The notes beneath the pieces were generated by a model. That model was not told the origin of the DNA and did not search any database. It saw nothing but the letters and a program-made list of their open reading frames with translations. From Halobacillus litoralis (lineage in GTDB: Bacteria > Bacillota > Bacilli > Bacillales > Halobacillaceae), in contig NZ_CP129016.1 of assembly GCF_020524085.2 (NCBI RefSeq), positions 2,288,001 through 2,352,000 of the forward strand: a stretch of 64,000 nucleotides of DNA, given 5' to 3'. Both the position numbers and the translations under genes were made by a program. Numbering within the stretch: the first letter of the stretch is position 1; each line of letters begins with the position of its first letter. Below are positions 38,971-49,286 of this stretch, in pieces.

Positions 38971-39162
38971 GGCAGGATTGTGTAAGACTCAGTTTCGAGA
39001 TGTTCTCGGGGTTCGTTACCCGGGTTGAGCGTCAGGGGTGGCTGGGAAGCTACTCGCTTTCCTGTGGGGGAGTGCCGAGCTTCCTCGGGCGTTATGCCGC
39101 ACTAAGGGATCTCGCCTTTCTCCTTTCTCCACGGGAGTCTCGCAGCATCCCAATCACCCCAT
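38971..39162 (-). repeat. Intergenic element, left half (copy B), inverted relative to copy C
   Basis: The outer end AGACTCAGTTTCGAGA (38985-39000) is the exact reverse complement of the outer end of copy C. Read on the minus strand, GC-rich blocks GCGAGACTCC, CCGAGGAAGC, GGAAAGCGAG and ACGCTCAAC recur in the same order as in copy C, with an extra internal segment. Confidence 0.72.
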
Positions 39163-39486
39163 TCTATGAAGGTGAGCAACGAACACCATTATGTGGGAGG
39201 ATGCCTTCCACTATCCTGCTGTTATAAGAATAAACGTTCTAAAACAAGCTTTTCGCATGCAGAATTGCTTCTTTAAGAGCTCTTTTTCTCCAGTTATTAT
39301 GTGTATTAAAGCAGCTTATTCCCAATGTGGTGTTGAGATACTTATATGGCAAAGGGGCGGAGGGGAATGGCGAGACTCCTGCGGGAAAAAGTGCATGGTG
39401 AGACCCCACAGGACGCAGTCCGAAGAAAGCGAGCTATTCTCTGCAGCAGCCCCCATCCACTCAACAAAAGTCTCGAAACTGAGTCT
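38985..39486. repeat. 502-bp composite element with perfect 16-bp terminal inverted repeats
   Basis: Copies B and C in head-to-head orientation with about 190 bases between them that hold no gene I can support. Perfect 16-base inverted ends (38985-39000 and 39471-39486). No transposase ORF, no clear target-site duplication. It lies between rpmG and yqgN. Confidence 0.65.
39351..39486 (+). repeat. Intergenic element, right half (copy C)
   Basis: GGAATGGCGAGACTCCTGCG, then GGTGAGACCCCACAGGACGC, AAGCGAGCTATTC and the terminal TCTCGAAACTGAGTCT. It creates a spurious open frame fused to the front of yqgN, which I excluded. Confidence 0.72.
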
Positions 39487-39543
39487 GCAAGTAAAGGAAG
39501 CTTTTGTGAAATTAATCTAAAGAGTAGCAAAGGAGGTATGGGA

Positions 39544-40113
39544 ATGGAAAAGAACGAACTTAGGTTCAAAGGAAAGAAGATTCTTCAGGACATAAGTGTG
39601 AAAGAGCGACTCCAAATTGAAGCAAAAATGCAAGAGAGTTTGTTCAAGAGTGAAATATGGAAGAGTGCCCATGTCGTGGGTGTCACTTTATCACAAACTC
39701 ATGAATGGTCTACAGAACCTATTATTGAGGAAGGGTGGAGGACCGACAAGAAGGTGGTCGTACCCAAGTGTATTCCAGAGAGTAGAGAGATGGAGTTTTA
39801 CCACCTGGAGAAGTATGATCAGTTAGAGAGAGTCTATTTTGGTTTAAGAGAACCGAAGCCTGAGAGTTCAGCCTTGGTGAAGAAAGATGATATTGACCTT
39901 CTTCTTGTACCAGGACTATTGTTTGACGATAAAGGGTACAGAATAGGATATGGCGGAGGTTATTTTGATCGATTCATTGAAGGGTTTCGGGGGAAAACAT
40001 TAATGATTGCTTCTGAACGACAAAGATACACACCACTTCCTTTTGAAGAATATGACCAGAGGGTGGAATATGTTCTTACCGAAAGTGGGATTCATTCTAC
40101 ATACCATTTTTAG
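39544..40113 (+). CDS. yqgN: 5-formyltetrahydrofolate cyclo-ligase
   Basis: 189 residues from the ATG at 39544 with AAAGGAGG upstream. C-terminal motifs LLLVPGLLFDDKGYRIGYGG and GYFDRF are those of the MTHFS family, which converts 5-formyl-THF to 5,10-methenyl-THF using ATP. The N-terminus is divergent. The open frame runs 198 bases further upstream into the repeat element, which is not coding. Confidence 0.93.
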   Translation: MEKNELRFKGKKILQDISVKERLQIEAKMQESLFKSEIWKSAHVVGVTLSQTHEWSTEPIIEEGWRTDKKVVVPKCIPESREMEFYHLEKYDQLERVYFGLREPKPESSALVKKDDIDLLLVPGLLFDDKGYRIGYGGGYFDRFIEGFRGKTLMIASERQRYTPLPFEEYDQRVEYVLTESGIHSTYHF

Positions 40114-40142
40114 TTCTGAAGATGTCACAAAACATTCATTCA

Positions 40143-40176
40143 TTGTGAAATGTTGAGCAAACTTTTAAGTTATAAT
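40143..40176 (+). promoter_or_regulatory. ldh promoter with candidate Rex operator
   Basis: A TATAAT at 40171-40176 is the likely -10. Just upstream, TTGTGAAATGTTGAGCAA (40143-40160) matches the Rex consensus (TTGTGAA-n4-TTCACAA) at 14 of 18 positions, with one half-site perfect. Rex, an NADH sensor, represses ldh in many Firmicutes. Binding here is inferred. Confidence 0.5.
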
Positions 40177-40193
40177 AAGGTTAGATTAATTGA

Positions 40194-41189
<996 letters not shown>

Positions 41190-41218
41190 GTTCACCTAAT
41201 AAAAAAGAGGTGGATGAG

Positions 41219-41404
41219 ATGCGTCAATTTTTCAGATGGGTTATGATCATCGGCTCGGTTACAGCAACGGTTTATAAATATAGGTATAAAGCGTTGGACG
41301 TTGTTACGAAAATTCCTTTTCTTCGTAAGCTCCTTGTTCGTTTGTCCATGAACATCCCTTGGATTCGGCAAAAATTTCTTTCACAAATGTTTCGTGGGCT
41401 ATGA
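41219..41404 (+). CDS. yqgO: Small conserved protein YqgO
   Basis: 61 residues from the ATG at 41219 (AAGAGGTGG upstream), with one hydrophobic stretch (WVMIIGSVTATVY) then a basic amphipathic tail. Size and place (between yqgN/ldh and gluP) match YqgO. Function unknown. Confidence 0.6.
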   Translation: MRQFFRWVMIIGSVTATVYKYRYKALDVVTKIPFLRKLLVRLSMNIPWIRQKFLSQMFRGL

Positions 41405-41410
41405 ATATAA

Positions 41411-41445
41411 TAAGCTGTCGGGGTATGTTCCTGGCGGCTTTTTTA
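41411..41445 (+). terminator. Terminator after yqgO
   Basis: AAGCTGTCGGG and CCTGGCGGCTT pair with G-U pairs around GTATGTT, followed by TTTT. Confidence 0.75.
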
Positions 41446-41512
41446 ATGCTTTCAGTTAGCTCCTTAACAAAGGGGCATGATATGATGAAGGTGTGATCGA
41501 GGGGGGTGCAAC

Positions 41513-43043
41513 GTGTTTATTGAACAAGAGTATTATTTATGGAAACTTACTTATGACCTGGTTGTAGCACATGATTTTCAAGTGCTTAACATGAGTACAG
41601 AAAAAAGGGGAAGTATGGCTTGAGAAGGAACAGGATTGGCAAACGCATGTCATCCGCTTAACTCAAAAACAAATCAATTGGAGAAATGAGCTGCGGAGGG
41701 ACCTGGAAAAATCATATCGACAGTTGTCTCAAAATAAAAAATTATTCCGGGGCGGAAAAGTTCAATTCCACGTATTGTATGTTTCGGAATATCCACCTGT
41801 GGAAGATTGGGAGAATGTTGAAAAAGACATCTCGTCACAAAAAAATCCAATCTGGCTTTACTATATGGATGACGAAAACAAAGAAATAGAAAAGAAAAAG
41901 TTTTACAGTGCCTTTCAAATAGAAGAACCTCTCATGGATCAGCAGGTTAGTGAAACCGAAATGGAGGCTATGCTTCCATACTTGAAACATCAACTTGTCA
42001 AGAAACAACAAGATCAAAGAAGACAAGTCATGTCGATTTTCGATTATGGCAAACCCCGAATGACCTACTTTTTACTCGCTATCAATGTATTGATTTTTCT
42101 TTATATTGAATGGGTGGGTGACAGTACTTCAGTTGAAACACTCATACAGTACGGAGCAAAATTCAATCCAGCAATTATGGATGGGGAATGGTGGCGGATC
42201 GCCACTTCTATGTTTCTGCACATAGGGATTCTCCATCTATTTATGAACATGTTCGCCCTTTATTACTTAGGTACGGCGGTTGAAAAACTGTATGGAACCT
42301 GGCGTTTTGCATGGATCTATTTACTTTCAGGATTGTTTGGGGGTGTGGCGAGTTTTATGTTGAATCCCCATGTGGCAGCTGGAGCATCAGGCGCCATTTT
42401 CGGATTGTTTGGAGCGCTCTTGTTTTTTGGTGTCCAGCATAAACAGTTGTTTTTCCGAACAATGGGTTGGAATCTCATTTTTATCGTCATCCTCAACATT
42501 TCATTCGGACTGCTCGTTCCTCAAATTGATAATGGAGCACATATCGGAGGGATGATTGGTGGTTTTATCGCCACTGCTGTCGTGCGGTTACCTAAACAAA
42601 TGAATAGGTCCAAACAGCTTGCTGCTCTTGTTGTCTTTTTATTACTTATTTCAAGTATGGCGATTACTGGTTATATGGGATTATTCAATGATGCGAAAGG
42701 TTTTAGCGAGGTCCAAGAGACACAGGAGCTAAATCAATCGGGAGCCTATGACGAAGTGATTGAAATCACGAGCGAAGCCTTGGATAATCCTGGTCAATAT
42801 GAAGCTGCCCTACGTTTCAACAGGTCATTTGCGTTCTTACAAAAAGGCGAAACCAGTGCAGCGAGGAAAGACTTGCTCCGTGTCCTTGAACTTTCTCCTG
42901 AGATGGCAGAAGCGCATTATAATTTAGCGCTATTATACCAACAAGTCGGAGAAAAAGAGAAAGCGGCTGACCATGCAAAACGAGCCGCTGACCTTAATCC
43001 CGATCAAAAGGATTTTAAAGAACTATACAACAACCTCCGTTAA
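41513..43043 (+). pseudogene. gluP: Rhomboid protease GluP (YqgP), frameshifted once as read
   Basis: The N-terminus (GTG at 41513: FIEQEYYLWKLTYDLV) stops early because the A6 run at 41601-41606 should be A5; correction continues as EKGEVWLEKEQDW and into the long C-terminal frame. The restored protein is 509 residues, like B. subtilis GluP (507). Cytosolic N-domain, rhomboid core with catalytic Ser in GASGAIFG and His in HIGGMIGG, then C-terminal TPRs. It is an intramembrane serine protease; in B. subtilis it contributes to cleavage of the Mg transporter MgtE with FtsH. Confidence 0.9.
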
Positions 43044-43900
43044 TAAGACTGGATGAGGCGATGTTTTTTTCCAGTATCATCCTCATAAAGGACAATCAAA
43101 TGTTTCCCTTTTTTATCAAAAAGAATGAGCGGAATATAGCTTTGAATGGGGTGGGAAGATTTTGTATCACTAATGCCCAGCACATAGTTTTTATACAAAC
43201 CTTCCCATAGTTGTCCTTTTATTCGCTCAGAGTCATCTTCATTCGTTCCAGGTAGCGGCTTGTCTTCATAGTCTGCGAGGTCAGTCAAAGGGACAAGCGT
43301 GTAGTCTTCTTTATTTATGCCGTAGTACGTAAGCAATTCTTCCCATTGGACTTCCAGCTGCTGCTGAATGGAGTGGTTGAGTCTCTTTTTCCATTCTTCC
43401 TCCTCTTGATTTGCTGGTTCTTTGAATGCCGTTCGCTTCGAGTGAGGCGAATCAATGACGTAAAGCTCGTCCTTTGAGCTTGCCTGAATGCTTTTAATCG
43501 GACCACTATCCTCATGTATTTCCCCATGGTGGAAAGAGATGGCCTGATACTTTTGACTATCTTCCCCGTGTAAAGACGTTTCTTTATTTATTTCTGATGC
43601 GTTTTCCTCCCACTTACTGACAACACCTTTTAGTCGTCCATTTACATATAAAAGGGAGACGTCTTGTCTCAAGTACATGGCTTTATCACTTTCAGAAAAC
43701 ATATTCCATAGGATTTCATATTCGTCCTCATCTTCTTCGGAAGCAAAATTCAAAGAAGTTCCATATGATTGAAAGTCACTCCTGTCATCTAATGGGAAAT
43801 ACTTGATGACCGCTTCATCATTAAAGTATTGAGTATAGATTGCGATAAATATAGCTAAGGCCAAAGGACCAAGTACCCAATGTACCCACACTTTTCTCAA
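43040..43900 (-). CDS. Uncharacterised single-helix anchored protein
   Basis: 286 residues. An N-terminal helix (VLGPLALAIFIAIYTQYF) is followed by a Glu/Asp-rich extracytoplasmic domain. I recognise no family. The last residues overlap gluP by four bases on the opposite strand. No counterpart comes to mind at this place in B. subtilis. The soluble part shows beta-rich segments (LLYVNGRLKGVVSKWEE, IPLILFDKKGKHLIVLYEDD) but no catalytic motif. Confidence 0.65.
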   Translation of the reverse strand: MRKVWVHWVLGPLALAIFIAIYTQYFNDEAVIKYFPLDDRSDFQSYGTSLNFASEEDEDEYEILWNMFSESDKAMYLRQDVSLLYVNGRLKGVVSKWEENASEINKETSLHGEDSQKYQAISFHHGEIHEDSGPIKSIQASSKDELYVIDSPHSKRTAFKEPANQEEEEWKKRLNHSIQQQLEVQWEELLTYYGINKEDYTLVPLTDLADYEDKPLPGTNEDDSERIKGQLWEGLYKNYVLGISDTKSSHPIQSYIPLILFDKKGKHLIVLYEDDTGKKHRLIQSY

Positions 43901-44059
43901 ACCATCATCTCCTCATACATCCTCTCTGCATAGGTGATCTATAGTTCAGGATATGTTCCATTTTCCATGGACATGCGTATAATCCTCCCCCTTGCTTCTG
44001 TGTATGAATAATTGGATTTAGAAGAAACTATGCCAAGAAGGTTAAGAGGAGGATGCGTT

Positions 44060-45511
44060 TTGGAAGAACAACGTTTATTTGATAGTTATGAAAAAAATGT
44101 ATCGTATCTCAAAGATCGGCTTGGCGTGGAAGAAAGTTTTGATATGGTTCATCTCGATCTTGTCTACGCTGGTAGGGGTATGTCCTTATTCCTTGTAGAC
44201 GGTTTTGTAAAAGATGATATTCTTCACTACTTAATGAAGCTCCTCTCAAGATTGGACCCGGATCAACTGGACCCGGATCCACTTGAGAAGTTACTAAAAA
44301 CCCATCTTCCTTATGTGGAATTAGAGAAGAAAAAAGATTTGAATGCAGCAGCGGATTGGGTGCTGGCCGGCCCAACAGCGTTAGTCGTCGAAGGCGTCGA
44401 TGAAATCATTATGATTGATGCGCGTACTTATCCTGTCCGTGGACTGCAAGAGCCAGATCTTGAAAGAGTTGTAAGAGGATCGAGAGATGGGTTCGTTGAG
44501 ACCATTATATTCAACACGGCTTTGACTAGAAGAAGGATCAGAGACCGTTCTTTAAGAATGGAATATTTGCAAGTCGGCCGGAGGTCATTAACGGATGTGT
44601 GTATTTGCTATGTTAAAGACATTGCAGACTCCGACCGGGTCGAAGAATTGAAGAAAGTTTTACAGGATATTGATACGGATGCGCTCCCAATGGCAGAAAA
44701 GACCATTGATGAATATATCAGCGGTCGTTATTGGAACCCCTATCCAGTTATCCGGTACACAGAACGTCCTGATACGGCAGCTGCCCACCTTTATGAAGGG
44801 CATATTCTTGTCATAATTGATGGGTCACCGAGTGTCATGATTACTCCATCAACCTTTTGGCATCATCTACAACATGCAGAAGAATACCGTCAAAAACCGT
44901 TAGTCGGTGCATATTTACGTGCTGTGCGATTTTTTGGTTTCTTTGCATCGATCTTTATTCTGCCTCTGTATTTTCTTTTTTCGAAGAGGCCGGATTTGCT
45001 TCCTGAAGCTCTAGCATTCATTGGACCTACGGACACCGGCACCTTGCCGCTCATCGTCCAGTTTTTGATCGCCGAAATAGGTATAGACATGCTGCGGATG
45101 GCAGCGATCCATACTCCATCTACGCTTGGGACCGCTCTCGGTTTAGTAGCTGCCATATTAATTGGCCAAGTGGCTGTAGAGGTTGGCATGTTTTCGAGTG
45201 AAGTGGTTTTGTATTTAGCCCTTGCTGCTATTGGTACGTTTGCTACACCTAGTTACGAATTAGGGCTGGCCGATCGAATAACAAGACTTGTGCTGCTTCT
45301 CGTTACGGGCTTATTCGGATTGAAAGGATATGTACTGGGAGTGACCCTCTGGCTCCTTTATATTTCCAGCATGAAGTCTTTCAAAACACCGTACATGTGG
45401 CCATTTCTACCTTTTTCATGGAAACCGTTAAGAGATGTTTTACTTCGTTCGCCGATTCCTTTAAAAAACCGGAGACCGGCATTTCTACACCCGGATGACC
45501 CTGATCGTTGA
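44060..45511 (+). CDS. Spore germination protein, SpoVAF/GerA-type
   Basis: 483 residues from the TTG at 44060 (AGAGGAGG seven bases upstream). The N-terminal soluble GerA domain includes LVVEGVDEIIMIDARTYPVR and EPDLERVVRGSRDGFVE; the C-terminal part has about five helices and ends with SpoVAF-like KTPYMWPFLPFSWKPL. SpoVAF lies in the spore inner membrane and enhances germination; this copy is not in a spoVA operon, so it is a paralogue or relocated gene. It indicates a spore former. No sigma-G promoter was confirmed. Confidence 0.85.
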   Translation: MEEQRLFDSYEKNVSYLKDRLGVEESFDMVHLDLVYAGRGMSLFLVDGFVKDDILHYLMKLLSRLDPDQLDPDPLEKLLKTHLPYVELEKKKDLNAAADWVLAGPTALVVEGVDEIIMIDARTYPVRGLQEPDLERVVRGSRDGFVETIIFNTALTRRRIRDRSLRMEYLQVGRRSLTDVCICYVKDIADSDRVEELKKVLQDIDTDALPMAEKTIDEYISGRYWNPYPVIRYTERPDTAAAHLYEGHILVIIDGSPSVMITPSTFWHHLQHAEEYRQKPLVGAYLRAVRFFGFFASIFILPLYFLFSKRPDLLPEALAFIGPTDTGTLPLIVQFLIAEIGIDMLRMAAIHTPSTLGTALGLVAAILIGQVAVEVGMFSSEVVLYLALAAIGTFATPSYELGLADRITRLVLLLVTGLFGLKGYVLGVTLWLLYISSMKSFKTPYMWPFLPFSWKPLRDVLLRSPIPLKNRRPAFLHPDDPDR

Positions 45512-45528
45512 TCGATCGGGGTTTTTGC
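45499..45528 (+). terminator. Terminator at the end of the spoVAF-like gene
   Basis: CCCTGATCG and CGATCGGGG around the stop region, then TTTTT. The stem includes the stop codon. Confidence 0.8.
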
Positions 45529-45576
45529 GTTTTCAAGTCTTAAAGGTATTGGTATAATGAATGGTGGTGATGCAGA

Positions 45577-45792
45577 ATGAAAACTATTTATGATATTCAG
45601 CAATATTTGAAAAAATTTGGAACGATCATTTACATAGGTAACAGGTTGGCCGATTTAGAAATGATGGAAGATGAAGTAAGGGAGTTGTACAAAGCCCAAT
45701 GCATGCCTTCAGAAGACTATCAAATGGCTATCCTGCTTTTAAGGAGTGAAATCGCTAAACAAAAGGATCGTCAAATAAGGGAGGAAAGATGA
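45577..45792 (+). CDS. yqgQ: YqgQ family protein (DUF910)
   Basis: 71 residues (MKTIYDIQQYLKKFGTIIYI, then GNRLADLEMMEDEVREL). A short helical protein, always next to glcK in Bacillus; structural studies describe a single-strand nucleic-acid-binding-like fold, role unknown. Overlaps glcK by four bases. Confidence 0.88.
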   Translation: MKTIYDIQQYLKKFGTIIYIGNRLADLEMMEDEVRELYKAQCMPSEDYQMAILLLRSEIAKQKDRQIREER

Positions 45793-46748
45793 TGAGTCAT
45801 TATTATATCGGTGCAGATATCGGTGGCACCACAGTAAAATTGGCTATTATTGAGGAAACGGGAACAATCAAAAGAAAATGGGAGATCCCAACTAATACAG
45901 CTAATCAGGGAGAAACCATCCCTTCTGATATTGCCGATTCCATCAAAGAAACTTTGAAAGAAGTGGCGATTGACACGTCGATGGTTGTAGGGATTGGTGC
46001 AGGCGCTCCGGGGTTTGTTGATACGACTACAGGTTATATTCATGAAGCTGTGAACATCGGGTGGAAAGATTTTGACTTCGGTAACCTTCTCAAAGAATTG
46101 ACGGGAATGACTGTGTTGGTAGATAACGATGCTAATTTAGCTGCTTTAGGTGAGAATTGGCTTGGTGCCGGAGAAGGGTGCACAGAACTGATTGCGGTTA
46201 CCCTCGGTACGGGTGTAGGTGGTGGCATTATTGCCAACGGCCAGATTCTTAATGGGGCCAATGGTACAGCAGCCGAACTTGGCCATGTCACAGTGGTACC
46301 TAATGGAGGAGCTCCTTGTAACTGTGGAAAAACCGGGTGTCTTGAGACCGTTTCTTCAGCTACAGGTATTGTTAGAAAAGCAAAAGAAGCAGCAGAAAAA
46401 CACCCAGAATCTAAATTAAATGAGTTTATAAATGATTCGACGTTGACATCTAAGGATGTATTTGATGCATCCAAGGATGGCGATGAAGCAGCAAATGGTG
46501 TGATTGCGGAGATTACAGATGTCCTTGGAATGGCGATTGCTAACATGGCTATTGCTATTAACCCTGAAAAAATCGTGATTGGTGGCGGAGTCTCCAAAGC
46601 AGGAGATTTGCTGCTGGAGCCGCTTGAAAAAGCGTATAGGAAATATGCTTTACCAAGAACAGCAGAAGCATCGAGTTTTGGAATAGCTGAATTAGGGAAC
46701 GACGCGGGTGTCATTGGAGGAGCTTTCTTAGTTAAAAAGAATAAATAA
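45789..46748 (+). CDS. glcK: Glucokinase (ROK family)
   Basis: 319 residues. ATP-binding DIGGTTVKLAI near the N-terminus, sugar-binding VDNDANLAALGE and GTGVGGGII, and the zinc-binding CNCGKTGCLE of ROK proteins. It phosphorylates internal glucose to glucose-6-phosphate. Starts ATG ATG at 45789/45792 behind GGGAGG. Confidence 0.95.
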   Translation: MMSHYYIGADIGGTTVKLAIIEETGTIKRKWEIPTNTANQGETIPSDIADSIKETLKEVAIDTSMVVGIGAGAPGFVDTTTGYIHEAVNIGWKDFDFGNLLKELTGMTVLVDNDANLAALGENWLGAGEGCTELIAVTLGTGVGGGIIANGQILNGANGTAAELGHVTVVPNGGAPCNCGKTGCLETVSSATGIVRKAKEAAEKHPESKLNEFINDSTLTSKDVFDASKDGDEAANGVIAEITDVLGMAIANMAIAINPEKIVIGGGVSKAGDLLLEPLEKAYRKYALPRTAEASSFGIAELGNDAGVIGGAFLVKKNK

Positions 46749-46780
46749 AAAGTTGGAGCCTCAAGGCTCCAACTTTTTTA
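46749..46780 (+). terminator. Terminator after glcK
   Basis: AAAAGTTGGAGCC and GGCTCCAACTTTT around TCAA. Confidence 0.92.
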
Positions 46781-47043
46781 TGTTTTATTCGTATAAAATT
46801 TGTAAATAAATTTTAATCGTTAGGACTTCTTTTTATTATGTTTTTGTCTTATGATAAGAAAAGCTCCACCCTATTATTTTGAAAATGATGGAAAATGTGA
46901 ATTTCATGAAACTTTATTGGGACCATTTACGTCATATATGAAGAAAGAGTTTAATATGGATTATAAGTGGAAATTGTTAAAGAAGATAAGGAACCTGGTT
47001 AATTTTTGTTAAAATGGACCAGTATCGTACTAGAGGAGGAACC

Positions 47044-48927
47044 ATGATGCAATGGAGAATGAAGAACATGCCATTATTTATCATTGCGACATTGTTATTT
47101 GGTCTGAAGACATATGTCGTGTATAGATTCATGTTCGATTTATCGATTGAGAATCCAATGCAAGAATTCATACTTTTATTTAATCCGATTGCCAGTGCCT
47201 ATTTGATTTTTGCAATTAGTGTATGGATGAAACCAAAAAATCAAATGAAATATTTACGCTGGACAACGTTGATCGGTTCATTGGTCTTATTCTTAAACTT
47301 GATTTTCTACAGGAACTTTACAGACTTTATTACCATCCCCGTGCTTTTTCAGGGGAACAATGCTGCAGATCTCACAGGAAGTTTTTTGACACTGCTTCAC
47401 ATCGAAGACATTTTCATCTTCGCTGATGTAGCACTTGTATGGTATTTGAGCCGCAAAAAATTTGACCTTACTGTAAAACTACCCAAACGCGGGAAAATTG
47501 CAGCCACAGCTGTTACATTTTTGCTTCTGGCTGGGAATGTGGTGCTTGCAGAGATTGAGCGCCCAATGCTTTTCGTACGGGCCTTTGACCGCGAATACTT
47601 GGTGAAGAATATTGGGATATACAACTACCATCTTTATGATGCAAGCATGCAGACGAAAACAAAAGCTCAGCGTGTATTTGCAGACGGCAGTGAAATCAGT
47701 GAAATAGAAACGTATTTGAAAGAAACATCTCCTGATCAATCAAACAAAGATTCGGAGTTGTATGGGATTGCAGAAGATAAAAACGTTATTTTTGTGAGTG
47801 TGGAGTCGTTCCAGAACTTTCTGCTCGACTCAGAAGTTAATGGTACAGAAACGACGCCATTCCTTAATGATTTGAAAAAAAGTAAGGACACCATAACTTT
47901 TGAAAACTTCTACCATCAAACAGCACAAGGGAAGACCTCCGATTCGGAGTTTATTGTTGAAAATTCCCTTTACCCATTAGGAAGAGGTTCTGTGTACTTT
48001 ACACATGCAGGAAATGAGTACAATGCTCTCCCGGAAATATTGAATGAAGAAGGTTATGAAACATCTGTCTTCCATGCCAATAACGCAAGTTTTTGGAACA
48101 GGGACGTCATGTATGACAATGTAGGATATAATCAGTTTTATGATGAGAAATCGTTCGAAGTGACCCCTGAAAATTCTTTTGGTTGGGGACTGGAAGACAA
48201 AGCGTTTTTCGAACAATCCATTAAATATTTGCAATCACAGGAAAAACCATTCTATAGTAAATTTATTACTTTGACTCACCATTTTCCATTTGAACTTCCT
48301 GAAGAAAAAGCAAATATCGATAAATACGATTCCAATTCAAAAACATTGAATTCTTATTTTCAAACCGCACGCTACACAGATGAAGCATTGGAACAGTTTT
48401 TTCAGCAGTTGAAAGACGCGGGTATTTATGATGATTCCATTATTGTTCTGATGGGTGATCATTATGGGATTAGTGATTTTCACAATAAAGCCATGGGGCA
48501 ATTCATGGGAGAAGAAGTGGACCCTTATGTGCAAACACAACTTCAACGAGTGCCATTTATGATCCACATTCCAGGTTACGAAGATGGGGGAGTTCAGGAT
48601 AAGGTTGTCGGACAGATTGATGTCAAACCTACATTACTCCACCTCCTTGGTATTGAAGAGAATGGAGATTTGACCTTCGGTGACAACATGTTTTCCGAAA
48701 AGAATAAAGACTTCGTTGCTTTAAGAGATGGCAGCTTCATTACAGAAGATTATTTATATTCCAATGAAACGTGCTATGATCGCTCTTCAGGAGAACCTCT
48801 TCCTGAAGAAAATGCACAAGCATGCCAACCCATTAAAGAAAAAGTAAGCAAAGAAATGAATTATTCGGATAATATCATTTATGGTGACCTGTTTAGGTTT
48901 TACGATTTCGAACAATCCGATAAATAG
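47044..48927 (+). CDS. yqgS: LTA synthase family protein (YqgS)
   Basis: 627 residues from the ATG at 47044 (AGAGGAGG upstream). Five N-terminal helices (to residue 180), then an extracellular sulfatase-type domain with the Mn2+ and nucleophile region VSVESFQ...TAQGKTSDSEF (Thr as nucleophile), and LMGDHYGISDF. LTA synthases polymerise glycerol-phosphate from phosphatidylglycerol; YqgS in B. subtilis is one of four paralogues with a role during sporulation. Follows glcK as in B. subtilis. Confidence 0.93.
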   Translation: MMQWRMKNMPLFIIATLLFGLKTYVVYRFMFDLSIENPMQEFILLFNPIASAYLIFAISVWMKPKNQMKYLRWTTLIGSLVLFLNLIFYRNFTDFITIPVLFQGNNAADLTGSFLTLLHIEDIFIFADVALVWYLSRKKFDLTVKLPKRGKIAATAVTFLLLAGNVVLAEIERPMLFVRAFDREYLVKNIGIYNYHLYDASMQTKTKAQRVFADGSEISEIETYLKETSPDQSNKDSELYGIAEDKNVIFVSVESFQNFLLDSEVNGTETTPFLNDLKKSKDTITFENFYHQTAQGKTSDSEFIVENSLYPLGRGSVYFTHAGNEYNALPEILNEEGYETSVFHANNASFWNRDVMYDNVGYNQFYDEKSFEVTPENSFGWGLEDKAFFEQSIKYLQSQEKPFYSKFITLTHHFPFELPEEKANIDKYDSNSKTLNSYFQTARYTDEALEQFFQQLKDAGIYDDSIIVLMGDHYGISDFHNKAMGQFMGEEVDPYVQTQLQRVPFMIHIPGYEDGGVQDKVVGQIDVKPTLLHLLGIEENGDLTFGDNMFSEKNKDFVALRDGSFITEDYLYSNETCYDRSSGEPLPEENAQACQPIKEKVSKEMNYSDNIIYGDLFRFYDFEQSDK

Positions 48928-48929
48928 GT

Positions 48930-48969
48930 GAAAGCCGCTGGGACTTAGTCTTAGCGGCTTTATTTTTGC
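48930..48969 (+). terminator. Terminator after yqgS
   Basis: AAAGCCGCT and AGCGGCTTT around a 13-base loop, followed by ATTTTT. Confidence 0.85.
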
Positions 48970-48997
48970 TGGTGTAAGAAATGAACTTCGATAAAAA

Positions 48998-49218
48998 ATG
49001 GGAGGCTCAAGCGGCAACTGGAGCGAATCCAGAGTGATTTCCGGCCTGCAATTTAGAAAGCTTTATAAAAAACTGATAAGCTTTGTAAATGAGGACAAAG
49101 GATATTAGGGTATCGATGCGATGGAGTGAAGGGTCGAAACTCTTTCTTCTACAGGGATTTATGTAAGAGCGAGAATAGGCAGCCATAATAGAAGCAAACG
49201 CAGCTTTTCGTTTGCTGT
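48998..49218. other. Structured intergenic sequence of unknown nature
   Basis: No supportable gene. Several small hairpins are visible: CTGG/CCAG near 49018-49033, AAGCTTTA/GATAAGCTT near 49058-49083, AGCAAACG/CGTTTGCT near 49191-49213. A minus-strand frame (49222-49007) has a Cys/Arg/Ser-rich translation that looks non-coding. Possibly a repeat or RNA element; I cannot show a second copy here. Confidence 0.35.
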
Positions 49219-49286
49219 TCACATAAATTCGTACATATAAGGGTAATGATATTTACAAACAATGTTTTATGGAGAGAGGGAATGGT

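Noticed and set aside
39346..39543. Long N-terminal extension of yqgN
   Set aside because: It translates the repeat element; the family start with a good ribosome-binding site is at 39544.
43930..44059. Sigma-G promoter for the spoVAF-like gene
   Set aside because: TGAATA is present but no matching CATACTA-like -10 at proper spacing.
46938..47012. 24-residue peptide MKKEFNMDYKWKLLKKIRNL...
   Set aside because: No Shine-Dalgarno and no recognisable similarity.
49007..49222. 71-residue minus-strand ORF
   Set aside because: No ribosome-binding site, atypical composition, overlaps hairpins.
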